DNA of 64,000 nucleotides from Erythrobacter donghaensis (GTDB lineage Bacteria; Pseudomonadota; Alphaproteobacteria; Sphingomonadales; Sphingomonadaceae), in contig NZ_MUYG01000010.1 of NCBI RefSeq assembly GCF_002155425.1, positions 595,925 through 659,924 of the forward strand. The letters are read 5' to 3'. The position numbers and the translations under genes were made by a program. The notes beneath the pieces are model-generated. The model had not been told where the DNA came from and did not search any database. It saw only the letters and a list, made by a program, of their open reading frames with translations. Below, piece after piece: positions 8,468 through 18,509 of the stretch. Numbering within the stretch: the stretch's first letter is position 1; every line of letters begins with the position of its first letter.

Positions 8468-11400
8468 GCGGCGGCGGCGGTCTGGTCTTCCCGCTGAAGG
8501 ACAATCAGCTGGGCGCGGCTGATCCTGCGGACAATGTCTGGCTCTCGGCCTCGGCCGGGACGGGCAAGACGCAGGTGCTCTCCGCCCGCGTGCTCAGGTT
8601 GCTGCTGCGCGAGGATGTCGCGCCCTCGCAGATCCTGTGCCTCACCTTCACCAAGGCAGGCGCAGCGGAGATGGCCAACCGCATCAACGCCGTGCTGGCG
8701 CGCTGGGTGCGGCTGCCTGCGGGCCAGCTGGGCAAGGAACTGGGCTATCTCGGCGCGGATATCGACCCGGCCACGCAGGCCCGCGCACGCAGCCTGTTTG
8801 CGAGCGTGCTCGATTGCCCCGGCGGCGGTCTCCGGATCGACACGATCCATGCCTTCGCGCAATTCCTGATCGGCAATTTCCCCGAGGAAGCCGGGCTCAA
8901 CCCCGGCACGCGGGTGATGGATGATCGCAGCCGCGAACTGCTCGCGCGCGAGGTGCTGACTGATCTGGTGGAAGAGGCCGAGCGCACGCATGACGTCCGG
9001 GTGCTGGACGGGCTCCACTTGTTTACAACCCGCAAGGATCCGGCGGCGCTCCACGGCTGGCTGATGCGCGCGGCGGAGGCGCAGGAGCTGTGGGAGGGCC
9101 CCGCCGGTTGGCAATCGCCGATGGCTGCGCGGGTCAGGCAGACGCTCGGGATGCCGTCGGATGCAGGGGAGGAGTGGGCTAGCCAGCCGCTCGATCCCGA
9201 CCTCTTCCCTGACCATACGCTGCTGGCGATCCGCGATGCCTTGAGCGCTTGGAACAAGCCCGCAGGCAATGCAGCTATTGCTGGCATAGACCAATGGCTG
9301 CGGCTCGACCTTGCTAGTCGTCCCGGCGGAATCGGTTGCTTGGTTGGCACCGTAGTCAACGCCAAGCTTCTGCCTAACGGCAATTTGCGGCACGCTGCCA
9401 AATTCGACCCGGACTTCACCCGCCATCAGGAGGACATCGCCGAGGCCATCGCCGCCTATGAGGAACGCCGTGCGCTTGTCGCCACCGCCGAGGTCGTCAC
9501 GAGCGCGCTCGAAATCGGGCGCGCCTTCGCGGTGCGCTGGGAGGCGCGCAAGGCCCGCGAAGGCCTGCTCGATTTCGCCGACCTGATCCGCAAGGCCGCC
9601 GCACTGCTGGGCCAGTCCGACGCTGCCGACTGGATCCGCTACAAGCTCGACCGGCACTTCGATCACATCCTGATCGACGAGGCGCAGGACACCAACCAGA
9701 GCCAGTGGGACATCGTCGAGGCGCTGATCGACGACTTCTTCAGCGGCGACGGTGCGCGCGGGGACAAGCTGCGCACGATCTTCACCGTGGGCGATTACAA
9801 GCAGGCGATCTTCGGCTTTCAGGGGACGAGCCCCGAGAACTTCGCGAAGGCCAAGGCGCGCATCCACGCCCGCATCAGCGCCGCGCAGCAGGGCATCCGC
9901 GCCGGGCGGTTCAACCGGCGGGAACCGGGCTGGCGCGATCTCGACCTCGGCAATTCCTTCCGCACCGCCGACGTCGTGCTGGGCTTCGTCAACCGCGTGA
10001 TCGACACGCTGGGCTTCGCGGAATTCGGGCTCGACAAGGCCCCGCCGGAGCACAAGGGCACCGTGCGGCCCGGTCTGGTGACGCTCTGGCCCACGGTGGT
10101 GCCCGAAAAGGACGCGGACGAAGAGGAGGAGGAGGGCGAGGGCGAGCAGGGCTGGCTTCCCCGCCACGACACGCTGCTGGCCGAGCGGATCGCCGATCAG
10201 GTGTATCGCTGGGTCTACGGCCCCGATCCCTTCGTGCTCGCCAAGGGCACGCACCGCCACGCGCAAGCGGGCGACATCATGGTGCTGGTGCAGAAGCGCA
10301 AGGAGCTGGCCGCGCAGATCGTCGCCAAGCTCTATGCCCGCGGCGTGCCGGTGGCGGGGGTCGACCGGCTGAGGCTGGGCGCGCCGTTGGCGGTAAGGGA
10401 CGTGCTGGCCGCGCTGAAGTTCACCGCGCAGCCGCTCGACGATCTGAGCCTCGCCAACCTGCTCGCCTCGCCGTTGGTGGGGTGGACGCAGGACGACCTG
10501 CTCGCCCATGTCCCGCGCCTGCCGAAGCAGCGGCTGTGGGAGCATCTCAGGCGCGATGACGCGCCAGCTTTCGTCGCGGCCACAGTGGAGCGGCTGAAGG
10601 ATCTGCTCCGCCGCGCCGACTATCAGACTCCGCAGGCGCTGATCGCCTGGCTCCTGACCGGACCGTGGCAGGGCCGCGCGCGGCTGGTCGAGCGGTTGGG
10701 GGCCGAGGCGAACGACCCGCTCGACGAACTGGTCAACGCCGCCTTCGCCTACGAGGCCGAACACTGGCCCAGCCTTGCGGGCTTCATCGGCTGGTTCGAG
10801 GCCGGGACGGGCGACCTCAAGCGCGATTCGGACAGCGCCAGCGGGCAGGTGCGGGTGATGACGGTGCATGGCTCCAAGGGCTTGCAGGCCCCGATCGTGA
10901 TCCTCGCCGATGCCGCCGGCGCGCCGGGCGGTGCGGGCGATCTGGCGCTGGAGGACACGCCTCTTGGCCACGACCGCGACCCCGCTTCGGCCCGCAAGCG
11001 CCTCGTCCCGCTGCCGCCGCTGAACAAGGACGAGGCGGTCGGCCCCATCGCCGAGGCTGCCGAGGCCAAGGCAGCCGCCGCGCTGCAGGAGCACTGGCGG
11101 CTGCTCTACGTCGCGATGACCCGCGCCGAGGAGGCGCTCTTCATCGGTGGGTCGCTCAACAAGATCGAAGCCAAGAAGCGCGAGCCCCATCCGGACAGCT
11201 GGTATGCCCGCCTCGCGCCGCTGTTCGCGGAGGCCGACGAGATCACCGACCCGGTATGGCTCTGGCGCAAGGAGTGGGGCGAGCGCGCCGGGCCGCTGGT
11301 GCCTGTTGACGGTGCGGGCTCCGCCGATGCTGCGCCGCCCGCGCTCCCCCGCTGGGCGACCAGCCCGATCGGCCCCGAACCGCGCCCGCCGCGCCCGCTC

Positions 11401-12003
11401 GCGCCTTCATCCGCAGGCGAGGATGCCGGAGCGCAGCCGCCGCTCCCGCCCGAGGCCACGCGCGATGCCGCCCGGCGCGGCAGCCTGATCCACGCCCTGC
11501 TCGAACGCCTGCCCGATGTGCCCGCTGCCGAGCGCGAAGCGGCGGCGCAAGGCTGGCTCGCGCGGCAGGCACCCGACCTTGCCGAGGCGGCACGCGACGA
11601 GATGCTTGCCGCCGCGCTTGCGGTGCTCGATCACCCCGATTTCGCCGCGTTGTTCTCCCCGCAGGCGCTCGCTGAGGTGCCGCTCGCGGCGACGGTGGAC
11701 GGCGTCGTGGTAGCAGGCACCGCCGATCGGCTACTGATCGAGGACACCCGCATCACGGTCGTCGATTTCAAGACCACCCGCCGCCCTCCCGCCAGCGTCG
11801 CCGACATTCCCCGCGCCACGCTGCGCCAGATGGCGGCCTATGTCGCTGCGCTGGAGGCGATCTATCCGGGCCGCGCGGTGCGGGCAGGCGTGCTCTACAC
11901 CCATGCGCCGCTGCTGTTCGACCTCGACCCCGCGACATTGGTAGCGCACAAGATCGCGTTGCAGACCGCGCAGCAATCCTTGCCCCTGCCGGATATTGAG
12001 TGA
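8464..12003 (+). CDS. addA: double-strand break repair helicase AddA
   Basis: 1179-residue UvrD-family helicase/nuclease, partner of AddB. Seen: Walker A SASAGTGKTQVL near residue 30, Walker B/Q-type ILIDEAQDTNQSQWD, GDYKQAIFGFQG, helicase motif VMTVHGSKGLQAP, LLYVAMTRAEE, and a C-terminal nuclease domain with ADRLLIEDTRITVVDFKTTR. The ATG overlaps the addB stop (ATGA). The gene closes the overlapping divL-to-addA run; trxA follows after 70 bases with its own strong ribosome binding site. Confidence 0.96.
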   Translation: MSGGGGLVFPLKDNQLGAADPADNVWLSASAGTGKTQVLSARVLRLLLREDVAPSQILCLTFTKAGAAEMANRINAVLARWVRLPAGQLGKELGYLGADIDPATQARARSLFASVLDCPGGGLRIDTIHAFAQFLIGNFPEEAGLNPGTRVMDDRSRELLAREVLTDLVEEAERTHDVRVLDGLHLFTTRKDPAALHGWLMRAAEAQELWEGPAGWQSPMAARVRQTLGMPSDAGEEWASQPLDPDLFPDHTLLAIRDALSAWNKPAGNAAIAGIDQWLRLDLASRPGGIGCLVGTVVNAKLLPNGNLRHAAKFDPDFTRHQEDIAEAIAAYEERRALVATAEVVTSALEIGRAFAVRWEARKAREGLLDFADLIRKAAALLGQSDAADWIRYKLDRHFDHILIDEAQDTNQSQWDIVEALIDDFFSGDGARGDKLRTIFTVGDYKQAIFGFQGTSPENFAKAKARIHARISAAQQGIRAGRFNRREPGWRDLDLGNSFRTADVVLGFVNRVIDTLGFAEFGLDKAPPEHKGTVRPGLVTLWPTVVPEKDADEEEEEGEGEQGWLPRHDTLLAERIADQVYRWVYGPDPFVLAKGTHRHAQAGDIMVLVQKRKELAAQIVAKLYARGVPVAGVDRLRLGAPLAVRDVLAALKFTAQPLDDLSLANLLASPLVGWTQDDLLAHVPRLPKQRLWEHLRRDDAPAFVAATVERLKDLLRRADYQTPQALIAWLLTGPWQGRARLVERLGAEANDPLDELVNAAFAYEAEHWPSLAGFIGWFEAGTGDLKRDSDSASGQVRVMTVHGSKGLQAPIVILADAAGAPGGAGDLALEDTPLGHDRDPASARKRLVPLPPLNKDEAVGPIAEAAEAKAAAALQEHWRLLYVAMTRAEEALFIGGSLNKIEAKKREPHPDSWYARLAPLFAEADEITDPVWLWRKEWGERAGPLVPVDGAGSADAAPPALPRWATSPIGPEPRPPRPLAPSSAGEDAGAQPPLPPEATRDAARRGSLIHALLERLPDVPAAEREAAAQGWLARQAPDLAEAARDEMLAAALAVLDHPDFAALFSPQALAEVPLAATVDGVVVAGTADRLLIEDTRITVVDFKTTRRPPASVADIPRATLRQMAAYVAALEAIYPGRAVRAGVLYTHAPLLFDLDPATLVAHKIALQTAQQSLPLPDIE

Positions 12004-12073
12004 GCCGCGCGCGTCACTAGATTGCCATCAAGCCCGCCGCGCTTCTATGGTCGCGGGCAAAAGGAGATATGAA

Positions 12074-12394
12074 ATGGCCACCGTCAACGTCACCGATGCC
12101 AGCTTCCAGAGCGATGTGCTCGACAGCGATACCCCCGTGCTGGTGGATTTCTGGGCGGAATGGTGCGGCCCCTGCAAGATGATCGCCCCCGCGCTGGAGG
12201 AGATCAGCGAGGAGCTGGCGGGCAAGGTCAAGATCGCCAAGATGGACATCATGGAAAACACCGACACCGCGACCCAGATCGGCGTGCAGTCGATCCCGCT
12301 GATGGTGCTCTACAAGAACGGCCAGCCGGTCGCGCAGAAGTTGGGCGCCGCGCCCAAGGGTGCGCTCAAGGCGTGGCTCGAAAGCGAACTGTGA
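12074..12394 (+). CDS. trxA: thioredoxin 1
   Basis: 106-residue cytoplasmic thioredoxin, the general dithiol reductant for ribonucleotide reductase and other targets. Seen: active site WAEWCGPCK (Cys31, Cys34) and the cis-Pro IPLMVLYKNG loop; typical length. The ATG at 12074 is chosen because AAGGAG sits 7 bases upstream and longer in-frame extensions overlap addA with no family resemblance. A strong hairpin follows the stop. Confidence 0.97.
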   Translation: MATVNVTDASFQSDVLDSDTPVLVDFWAEWCGPCKMIAPALEEISEELAGKVKIAKMDIMENTDTATQIGVQSIPLMVLYKNGQPVAQKLGAAPKGALKAWLESEL

Positions 12395-12400
12395 GGCAGG

Positions 12401-12429
12401 CGTCGTCCCGGGCTTGACCCGGGATGACG
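12401..12429. terminator. bidirectional hairpin between trxA and the minus-strand operon
   Basis: Inverted repeat CGTCGTCCCGGG / CCCGGGATGACG around a 5-base loop, placed exactly between two convergent stop codons. The core resembles a dispersed intergenic palindrome I recall from many alphaproteobacterial genomes. Terminator activity on both strands is inferred. Confidence 0.6.
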
Positions 12430-13233
12430 TCAATCGAGCACCCGGCCTACGAATTCGTCCCAGATCGCAGGCGATGATGCGCCGATGAGGCCGGGCGCGT
12501 CGTGCTGGTCGACGCGGTAGTCGCTGCCATCGAGCCGCGCGGCCTTGCCGCCCGCTTCGTTGAGCCACAAGACGCCCGCCGCATGGTCCCATGCCAGCGT
12601 GCGCTTGAAGCTCGAAATGTCGTTCTCGCCCAGCGCGAGCCGCGGATATTGCTCGGCGGCGCAGCGCGGGATGTCGACCAGCGTGTAGTGGGGGGCGAGT
12701 TTTGCATCGACCATCGCCGATTGCTCGGGGGTGAGGAAGATGCGGCTGACCGCGGTGACCGGCGGCTGCTGGCCGGTGGTACGCGCGGCAATCCGCTGTC
12801 CATCGACGAAAGCCCCTTCGCCGCGCCGCGCGTGGCAGAAGCGGTCCTTGTTGGGGTCGTAGATCCACCCCGCCACCGCCTCGCCCGCGTCGGCCAGCGC
12901 GACGATGATGCCGAAGGGCTCCTTGCCTTCCGCGAAGTTCGCCGTGCCGTCGAGCGGGTCGATGATCCAGCACTGGCCCGAGAGATGATCGAGCACGGCC
13001 TTGTCGGCATGGACGGCCTCTTCGCCCACCACGGCAACGCCGGGGGCGAGCTTCGTCAGCGCTTCGGTGAGGAAGGCTTCGACCTCGCGGTCGACGATGG
13101 TGACGGGATCGTCCTTGCCCTTCATCTCGACCTCGTGCGCGGACAGCTGGCGGAAGCGCGGCAACATCGAGCGCTGCGCGGCAAAGCGCATCAGGTCGCG
13201 GATTTCGGCGTCGAGCGCGGAGAGTTCGCTCAC
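12430..13233 (-). CDS. inositol monophosphatase family protein (HisN/SuhB-like)
   Basis: 267-residue lithium-sensitive phosphatase-fold enzyme. Seen: metal-site GEEAVHAD, WIIDPLDGTANFAEG and AWDHAAGVLWLNEAGG, the full active-site set, so it should be catalytically competent. The substrate cannot be read from sequence: inositol-1-P, histidinol-P and 3'-phosphoadenosine-5'-phosphate enzymes share these motifs. Proximity to argJ, an amino-acid gene, makes histidinol-phosphatase possible but not proven. The GTG start overlaps the argJ stop (GTGA), so the two are co-translated. Confidence 0.85.
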   Translation of the reverse strand: MSELSALDAEIRDLMRFAAQRSMLPRFRQLSAHEVEMKGKDDPVTIVDREVEAFLTEALTKLAPGVAVVGEEAVHADKAVLDHLSGQCWIIDPLDGTANFAEGKEPFGIIVALADAGEAVAGWIYDPNKDRFCHARRGEGAFVDGQRIAARTTGQQPPVTAVSRIFLTPEQSAMVDAKLAPHYTLVDIPRCAAEQYPRLALGENDISSFKRTLAWDHAAGVLWLNEAGGKAARLDGSDYRVDQHDAPGLIGASSPAIWDEFVGRVLD

Positions 13234-14456
13234 GACCGATAATCCGCGTTGATCGCGATGTATCCGTGGGTGAGATCGCAGGTCCACACCGTTGCGCGGC
13301 CATCGCCAAGCCCGAGCTCCACCGCGACGTCGATTGCCTCGCCCTTGAGATGCGCGGCGACCGGGGCCTCGTCGTAATCCTCCACCGGCAAGCCGTCGCG
13401 CGCGGCCCAAACGCCGCCGAAGGCGATTGAGAGCTTGTCGCGGTCCGCCGGTTCCCCCGCCTTGCCCACGGCCATAACGACGCGGCCCCAATTGGCATCC
13501 TCGCCCGCAATCGCGGTCTTCACCAGCGGCGAGTTGGCGATGGCGAGGCCGACACGGCGCGCGCTGTCATCGCTGACTGCGCCTGAGACGCGGATGGTGA
13601 TGAATTTCTGCGCGCCTTCTCCGTCGCGCACCACCAACTGCGCAAGATTGCGGCACACGTCGGAGAGCGCGGCGGCGAAGGCATCGGCGCCGGGGCTGTC
13701 CCAGTTTTCGATCGCCACATTGTCGGCCTTGCCGGTGGCGAAGACCATCACCGTGTCGCTGGTCGAGGTGTCGCCATCGACCGTGATGCAGCTGAAGGTA
13801 GCCGCATTGGCGCGATCGAGCGCCTCTTGCAGGAAGGCCGGGGCGACCGCGGCATCTGTAAAGATATAGCCGAGCATCGTCGCCATGTCGGGGGCGATCA
13901 TGCCGCTGCCCTTGATGATCCCGGCGAGTTCGACGCGCGTCCCGCCGACCATCGCCGAGGCGCCCGCGCCCTTGGCGAAGGTGTCGGTGGTGCCGATGGC
14001 GTTGGTGGCATCCTCCCAGCCGCAGGGCTCGGCCTCCAGCGCGGCGGCGATCCCGGCCTGCGCCTTGTCCTTGGGCAGCGGCACGCCGATCACGCCGGTC
14101 GAGGAGACGAACACCTGTTCGCGCGGGCAGGCCAAAGCCTCGGACACCTGCGCCATGATAGCCTCGACCGCCTCACGCCCACGATACCCCGTAAAGGCGT
14201 TGGAGTTGCCCGCATTGACCACCAGCGCACGCGCGCGTCCCTGCGCGACATTGGCGCGGCCCAGTTCGACTTCGGACGACGCGCAGGCGCTTTTGGTGAA
14301 GACCCCCGCGACGCTCGTCCCCTCCGCCAGCTCGGCTAAGGTCAGGTCGCAGCGATCCCACGCCTTATAGCGCGCCCGCGCCACACGCAGCGTCACGCCG
14401 GCGATGGCAGGCAGATCGGGGAAGGGGCGGGCGAGGGGGGAGCGTGCGATATCCAT
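13230..14456 (-). CDS. argJ: bifunctional ornithine acetyltransferase / N-acetylglutamate synthase ArgJ
   Basis: 408-residue arginine-biosynthesis enzyme that recycles the acetyl group from N-acetylornithine to glutamate. Known: the precursor self-cleaves before the Thr of the MATML motif to give alpha and beta chains. Seen: IKGSGMIAPDMATML (Thr193) and CITVDGDTSTSDT in the beta chain. The ATG at 14456 gives the family N-terminus; further upstream in-frame sequence has no similarity. It is the first gene of a two-gene minus-strand operon with the phosphatase. Confidence 0.96.
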   Translation of the reverse strand: MDIARSPLARPFPDLPAIAGVTLRVARARYKAWDRCDLTLAELAEGTSVAGVFTKSACASSEVELGRANVAQGRARALVVNAGNSNAFTGYRGREAVEAIMAQVSEALACPREQVFVSSTGVIGVPLPKDKAQAGIAAALEAEPCGWEDATNAIGTTDTFAKGAGASAMVGGTRVELAGIIKGSGMIAPDMATMLGYIFTDAAVAPAFLQEALDRANAATFSCITVDGDTSTSDTVMVFATGKADNVAIENWDSPGADAFAAALSDVCRNLAQLVVRDGEGAQKFITIRVSGAVSDDSARRVGLAIANSPLVKTAIAGEDANWGRVVMAVGKAGEPADRDKLSIAFGGVWAARDGLPVEDYDEAPVAAHLKGEAIDVAVELGLGDGRATVWTCDLTHGYIAINADYRS

Positions 14457-14546
14457 GGGCCTCGCCCGTAATCGCCAATCGTAAGCGCTGCAATCGCCCG
14501 CTTTGTCGGTTTGCGCGACCGGCGACGGATGATAGAGACCCACTGC

Positions 14547-15248
14547 ATGAATTTTCGCATCTTGCTCGCCGTTGCTGCCGGCGCCGCCTTCACCCTGCCG
14601 CTTGCCGCACAGGAGCCCCAGCCCTCCGTGCCAAGGGTTCAACTGCCGGTCGAGGTTCGCACGCTGCCTCCCGCCTTTCCGGCCTATCGGGACACAAGCG
14701 AGCCGCGTCCGGACGGGTCCTGGTCTGGCTGGGTGACCAATGCCGATTACCCGATTGAGTCGTGGCAAAAGGGCGAGGCGGGCACCGTGGAATACACGCT
14801 GGCGGTTGATGCGGAAGGCAAGCCGACCGATTGCAAGATCACCGCCAGCACCGTCTCCCCGACGCTGGAGGCCGAAACCTGCCGACTGCTGCTGGAGCGC
14901 GCGCGGTTCAAGCCCGCGCAGAAGCCCGACGGCACGCCCATTCCGGGCACCTATTCAGCAGAGGCCGACTGGCACCGCGACCAGCCCGAATTCGCCGAGC
15001 CTTTCGCGTTCAAAGTCGCCTTCACCGTCGACGAGCGCGGGCAGATCGGCGATTGCAGGGTGCTGGAGACTTCCGGCACGCTTCCCGACGACATGCAAAG
15101 GTCGCTTGATCGCCGCCCCTGTCCGGGCAGCACGCGAGGGCGGGGCGTGCCTTACCGGGATGCCGAGGGGCGCCCCGTGGCGCGCGAGGTGACGATGACC
15201 GTCTCGGCCGATGTCACCCCTGTTTCCACCGCGCAGGCGGAGGATTAA
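14547..15248 (+). CDS. exported protein with TonB C-terminal-like domain
   Basis: 233 residues. An N-terminal signal peptide (about residues 1-21, ending LAAQE) is followed by a TonB-C-like segment with the typical pattern GTVEYTLAVDAEGKPTDCKI...LEAETCRLLLERARFKPA, then a second, weaker copy (FKVAFTVDERGQIGDCRV). It has no N-terminal membrane anchor or Pro-rich spanner, so it is not a classical TonB; it is a periplasmic protein of unknown role. The ATG at 14547 gives a clean signal peptide. The gene is divergent from argJ. Confidence 0.65.
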   Translation: MNFRILLAVAAGAAFTLPLAAQEPQPSVPRVQLPVEVRTLPPAFPAYRDTSEPRPDGSWSGWVTNADYPIESWQKGEAGTVEYTLAVDAEGKPTDCKITASTVSPTLEAETCRLLLERARFKPAQKPDGTPIPGTYSAEADWHRDQPEFAEPFAFKVAFTVDERGQIGDCRVLETSGTLPDDMQRSLDRRPCPGSTRGRGVPYRDAEGRPVAREVTMTVSADVTPVSTAQAED

Positions 15249-15316
15249 GCTTCCGCACAGCTTGTCGCACTATGCTGGTGGACGAACGCAAGCGGAATCC
15301 CTATCTAGCACGCACT

Positions 15317-15592
15317 ATGACCCGGCGCTTTCTTGCTTTTCTGGCCCTCATCACGGGCCTTGTCGCCCTTGGCGGCCCGGCGAACGCGTCGCTGGTTGAA
15401 GCGCTGGCGTGCGGAACCAGCATTGCGGCGGCTGCCGGGGACGAGACGCAGGGCGCGGAGCATGTCGCTGTGCAGCCCGTGCCTGCTACGGTGCATGAAA
15501 GCCGCGAGGTCGAAGCGCCCGAAAGCCGCCCGGCCACGCCGGACTCGCTGCGCCTGCCGGTCTTGATGGGGATCGAACGCGCCTACGAATAG
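15317..15592 (+). CDS. small exported protein encoded just before secA
   Basis: 91 residues: signal peptide (MTRRFLAFLALITGLVALGG, cleavage probably after ANA) and a short acidic tail ending ERAYE. No family recognised. It lies 125 bases upstream of secA on the same strand with no obvious terminator between. Position and architecture resemble secretion-monitor leader proteins such as gammaproteobacterial SecM, but I see no SecM arrest motif and no RAPP motif, so regulation of secA is only a hypothesis. Confidence 0.6.
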   Translation: MTRRFLAFLALITGLVALGGPANASLVEALACGTSIAAAAGDETQGAEHVAVQPVPATVHESREVEAPESRPATPDSLRLPVLMGIERAYE

Positions 15593-15673
15593 GCGCGCGT
15601 ATCGATTCTCACCCGTGCTTTTCGGCGCGCCGAGCCTGTCTGGCCGCGCGCGTCTCTCCCCAATTTGGTGTCA

Positions 15674-15689
15674 GGCCCGTAAGCGGGCC
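15674..15689 (+). promoter_or_regulatory. hairpin in the secA leader
   Basis: Perfect 6-bp stem GGCCCG-taag-CGGGCC ending 28 bases before the secA ATG, just ahead of the AAAGG ribosome binding site. In the mRNA it could affect secA translation. No T-run follows, so it is not a typical terminator. Confidence 0.35.
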
Positions 15690-15717
15690 GTCATGCCCAG
15701 CAAAGGTTTGATTTGCC

Positions 15718-18483
15718 ATGTTCAACACTATCGCCAAGTCGCTGTTCGGATCGGCCAACGACCGCTACATCAAGGCCGCGCGTAAGATCGTCGCCGAGGT
15801 CAACGCGCTCGAGCCGCAGATCCAGCCGCTCTCCGACGAGGAGCTGCAAGGCCAGACCGCCAAGCTGCGCGCCCTGATCGACAAGGGCGCGACCCTCGAT
15901 GAAATCCTGCCCGAAGCCTTCGCCACCGTGCGCGAAGCCTCGGTCCGCGTGTTCGGGATGCGGCACTTCGACGTGCAGCTGATCGGCGGCCTCGTGCTCC
16001 ACCGCGGCGAGATCGCCGAAATGCGCACCGGCGAGGGCAAGACCCTGATGGCGACGCTTGCGGTCTATCTCAACGCGCTGGAAGGCAAGGGCGTCCACGT
16101 CGTCACCGTCAACGATTACCTTGCCCGGCGCGACGCAGCGGAGATGGGGCGGCTGTATAACTGGCTCGGCCTGACGGTGGGCGTGATCGTCCCCAATATG
16201 CCCGAAGAGTTCAAGCGCGATGCCTACAACGCCGACATCACCTACGGCACGAACAATGAATTCGGCTTCGATTACCTGCGCGACAACATGAAGCACGAAC
16301 GCTCGCAGATGGCGCAGCGGCCCTTCAACTTCGCGATTGTCGACGAGGTGGACTCGATCCTGATCGACGAGGCGCGCACCCCGCTGATCATCTCCGGCCC
16401 GACCGAGGACAAGAGCGAGCTTTACGTCCAGCTCGATCAGGTCGCGCGCGAAATCCCGCGCGACTGGCTCGACATCGACGAGAAGACCAAGCGCGTCCAG
16501 CTGACCGAAGAGGGCCTCGACGAGGTCGAGCGCATCCTCGCCGAAAAGGAGCTGCTGGCGACCGACAACCTCTACGATGTCGAGAACACGCAGGTCGTCC
16601 ATCACCTCGATCAGGCGCTGGCTGCCAACTTCACGCGCAAGCGCGACACCGATTACATCGTCAAGGACGGCAAGGTCATCATCATCGATGAATTCACCGG
16701 CCGCATGATGGATGGCCGCCGCTGGTCGAACGGGTTGCACCAGGCGGTCGAGGCCAAGGAGGGCGTTCGGATCGAGCCCGAGAACCAGACGCTCGCCTCG
16801 ATCACCTTCCAGAACTATTTTCGCATGTATCCCAAGCTGTCCGGCATGACCGGCACCGCCGCGACCGAAGCGGCGGAATTCTGGGACATCTACAAGGTCG
16901 GCGTGGTCGAGATCCCGACCAACCTGCCCGTCGCGCGCATCGACGAGGAAGACGAGTTCTACAAGAACACCGCCGACAAATTTCAGGCCATCGCCCGTGC
17001 GATCAAGGACAAGCAGGCGATCGGCCAGCCGGTGCTGGTCGGCACGGTCTCGATCGAGAAGAGCGAGCTGCTGAGCGAATATCTCGACAAGGAAGGCGTG
17101 AAGCACGCGGTGCTCAACGCCCGCTTCCACGAACAGGAAGCCCGCATCGTTGCGCAGGCCGGGCGCTACGGCGCGGTGACCATCGCCACCAACATGGCGG
17201 GCCGCGGAACCGACATCCAGCTGGGCGGCAATGTCGAATACCGCATCGCCGACGAGCTAGACGACATGCCCGAAGGCCCCGAGCGCGATGCCGCCATCGC
17301 CCGGATCAAGGCCGAAGTCGCCGAGGAAAAAGAGCGCGTGAAGCAGGCGGGCGGCCTGTTCGTGCTCGGCACCGAACGCCACGAATCGCGGCGCATTGAC
17401 AACCAGCTGCGCGGCCGCTCGGGCCGTCAGGGCGACCCCGGCCTGTCGCGCTTCTACCTGTGTCTGGAAGACGATCTGCTGCGCATCTTCGGCCCCGACA
17501 CGCTGTTCTCCAAGATGATGAATTCAAACCTCGCCGATGGCGAGGCGATCGGCTCGAAGTGGCTCTCCAAGGCAATCGAGACCGCGCAGAAGAAGGTCGA
17601 GGCGCGCAATTACGACATGCGCAAGCAGGTCGTGCAATACGATGACGTGATGAACGACCAGCGCAAGGTGGTCTACGAACAGCGCGCGGAGATCATGGAT
17701 TCCGAGGCTGTCGATGACGTCGTGGTCGACATGCGCCACGACACGATCAACACCATCGTCGGCGCGGCGTGCCCTCCGGGCTCCTATCCCGAGCAATGGG
17801 ACATTACCGGATTGAAGGCGCGCTGCGAGGATCTGTTCGGCTTCCAGCCGCCGATCGACGACTGGCTCTCTGAGGACGAGGTCGAACCTGAGCTGCTCGA
17901 GGAAAAGCTGCGCGCGCTGACCGACGAGATGATGAATGCCAAGATGAGCGAGACGGACGCCTCGATCTGGCGCATGGTCGAAAAGGACGTGCTGCTGCGC
18001 CAGCTCGACCACCACTGGAAGGAACACCTCGCCACGCTGGATGCGCTGCGGCAGGTGATCTGGATGCGCGGCATCGCCCAGAAGCAGCCGATCAACGAAT
18101 ACAAGCAGGAGGCCTTCGCGCTGTTCGAGACGATGCTCGATACGCTGCGCGAGGAAGTCACCAAGTTCCTGGTTCGCGCGGAGCTCAGGATCGAGCAGCC
18201 GCCGGTGGAGGCGCTGCCCGAATTGCCCGATTTCCTTACTGGCCACATCGACCCGCTGACGGGCCTCGACAATTCGGCCGATGGCGACGGGTCGGAGCTT
18301 CGCCCCGAACTGTTCGGCTCGCTCGCCGGTAGTCCGCGCGCCGCGAGCGGGCCGGGCGGGGCGAACACCGACAACCCCTACGCCAATCTCGACATCAGCC
18401 GCAACGCGCAGTGTCCGTGCGGCAGCGGCAACAAGTACAAGCATTGCCACGGCGCCATCGCGGGCTCGCGCGCGGTCGTCTGA
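15718..18483 (+). CDS. secA: preprotein translocase ATPase SecA
   Basis: 921-residue ATPase motor that pushes preproteins through SecYEG. Seen: MRTGEGKTL (Walker A), [20 protein letters not shown] (Walker B), [46 protein letters not shown], and the C-terminal zinc-binding SEC-C motif [14 protein letters not shown], which binds SecB. Full length with no disruption. The ATG is preceded by AAAGG. Confidence 0.98.
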   Translation: MFNTIAKSLFGSANDRYIKAARKIVAEVNALEPQIQPLSDEELQGQTAKLRALIDKGATLDEILPEAFATVREASVRVFGMRHFDVQLIGGLVLHRGEIAEMRTGEGKTLMATLAVYLNALEGKGVHVVTVNDYLARRDAAEMGRLYNWLGLTVGVIVPNMPEEFKRDAYNADITYGTNNEFGFDYLRDNMKHERSQMAQRPFNFAIVDEVDSILIDEARTPLIISGPTEDKSELYVQLDQVAREIPRDWLDIDEKTKRVQLTEEGLDEVERILAEKELLATDNLYDVENTQVVHHLDQALAANFTRKRDTDYIVKDGKVIIIDEFTGRMMDGRRWSNGLHQAVEAKEGVRIEPENQTLASITFQNYFRMYPKLSGMTGTAATEAAEFWDIYKVGVVEIPTNLPVARIDEEDEFYKNTADKFQAIARAIKDKQAIGQPVLVGTVSIEKSELLSEYLDKEGVKHAVLNARFHEQEARIVAQAGRYGAVTIATNMAGRGTDIQLGGNVEYRIADELDDMPEGPERDAAIARIKAEVAEEKERVKQAGGLFVLGTERHESRRIDNQLRGRSGRQGDPGLSRFYLCLEDDLLRIFGPDTLFSKMMNSNLADGEAIGSKWLSKAIETAQKKVEARNYDMRKQVVQYDDVMNDQRKVVYEQRAEIMDSEAVDDVVVDMRHDTINTIVGAACPPGSYPEQWDITGLKARCEDLFGFQPPIDDWLSEDEVEPELLEEKLRALTDEMMNAKMSETDASIWRMVEKDVLLRQLDHHWKEHLATLDALRQVIWMRGIAQKQPINEYKQEAFALFETMLDTLREEVTKFLVRAELRIEQPPVEALPELPDFLTGHIDPLTGLDNSADGDGSELRPELFGSLAGSPRAASGPGGANTDNPYANLDISRNAQCPCGSGNKYKHCHGAIAGSRAVV

Positions 18484-18509
18484 CGCAAGCGCCGGGGGGC
18501 TAGGCGGCG

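Noticed and set aside
15317..15592. Known arrest peptide of the SecM or RAPP-motif type
   Set aside because: Neither the SecM arrest sequence nor a RAPP motif is present near the C-terminus; only position and signal peptide match.
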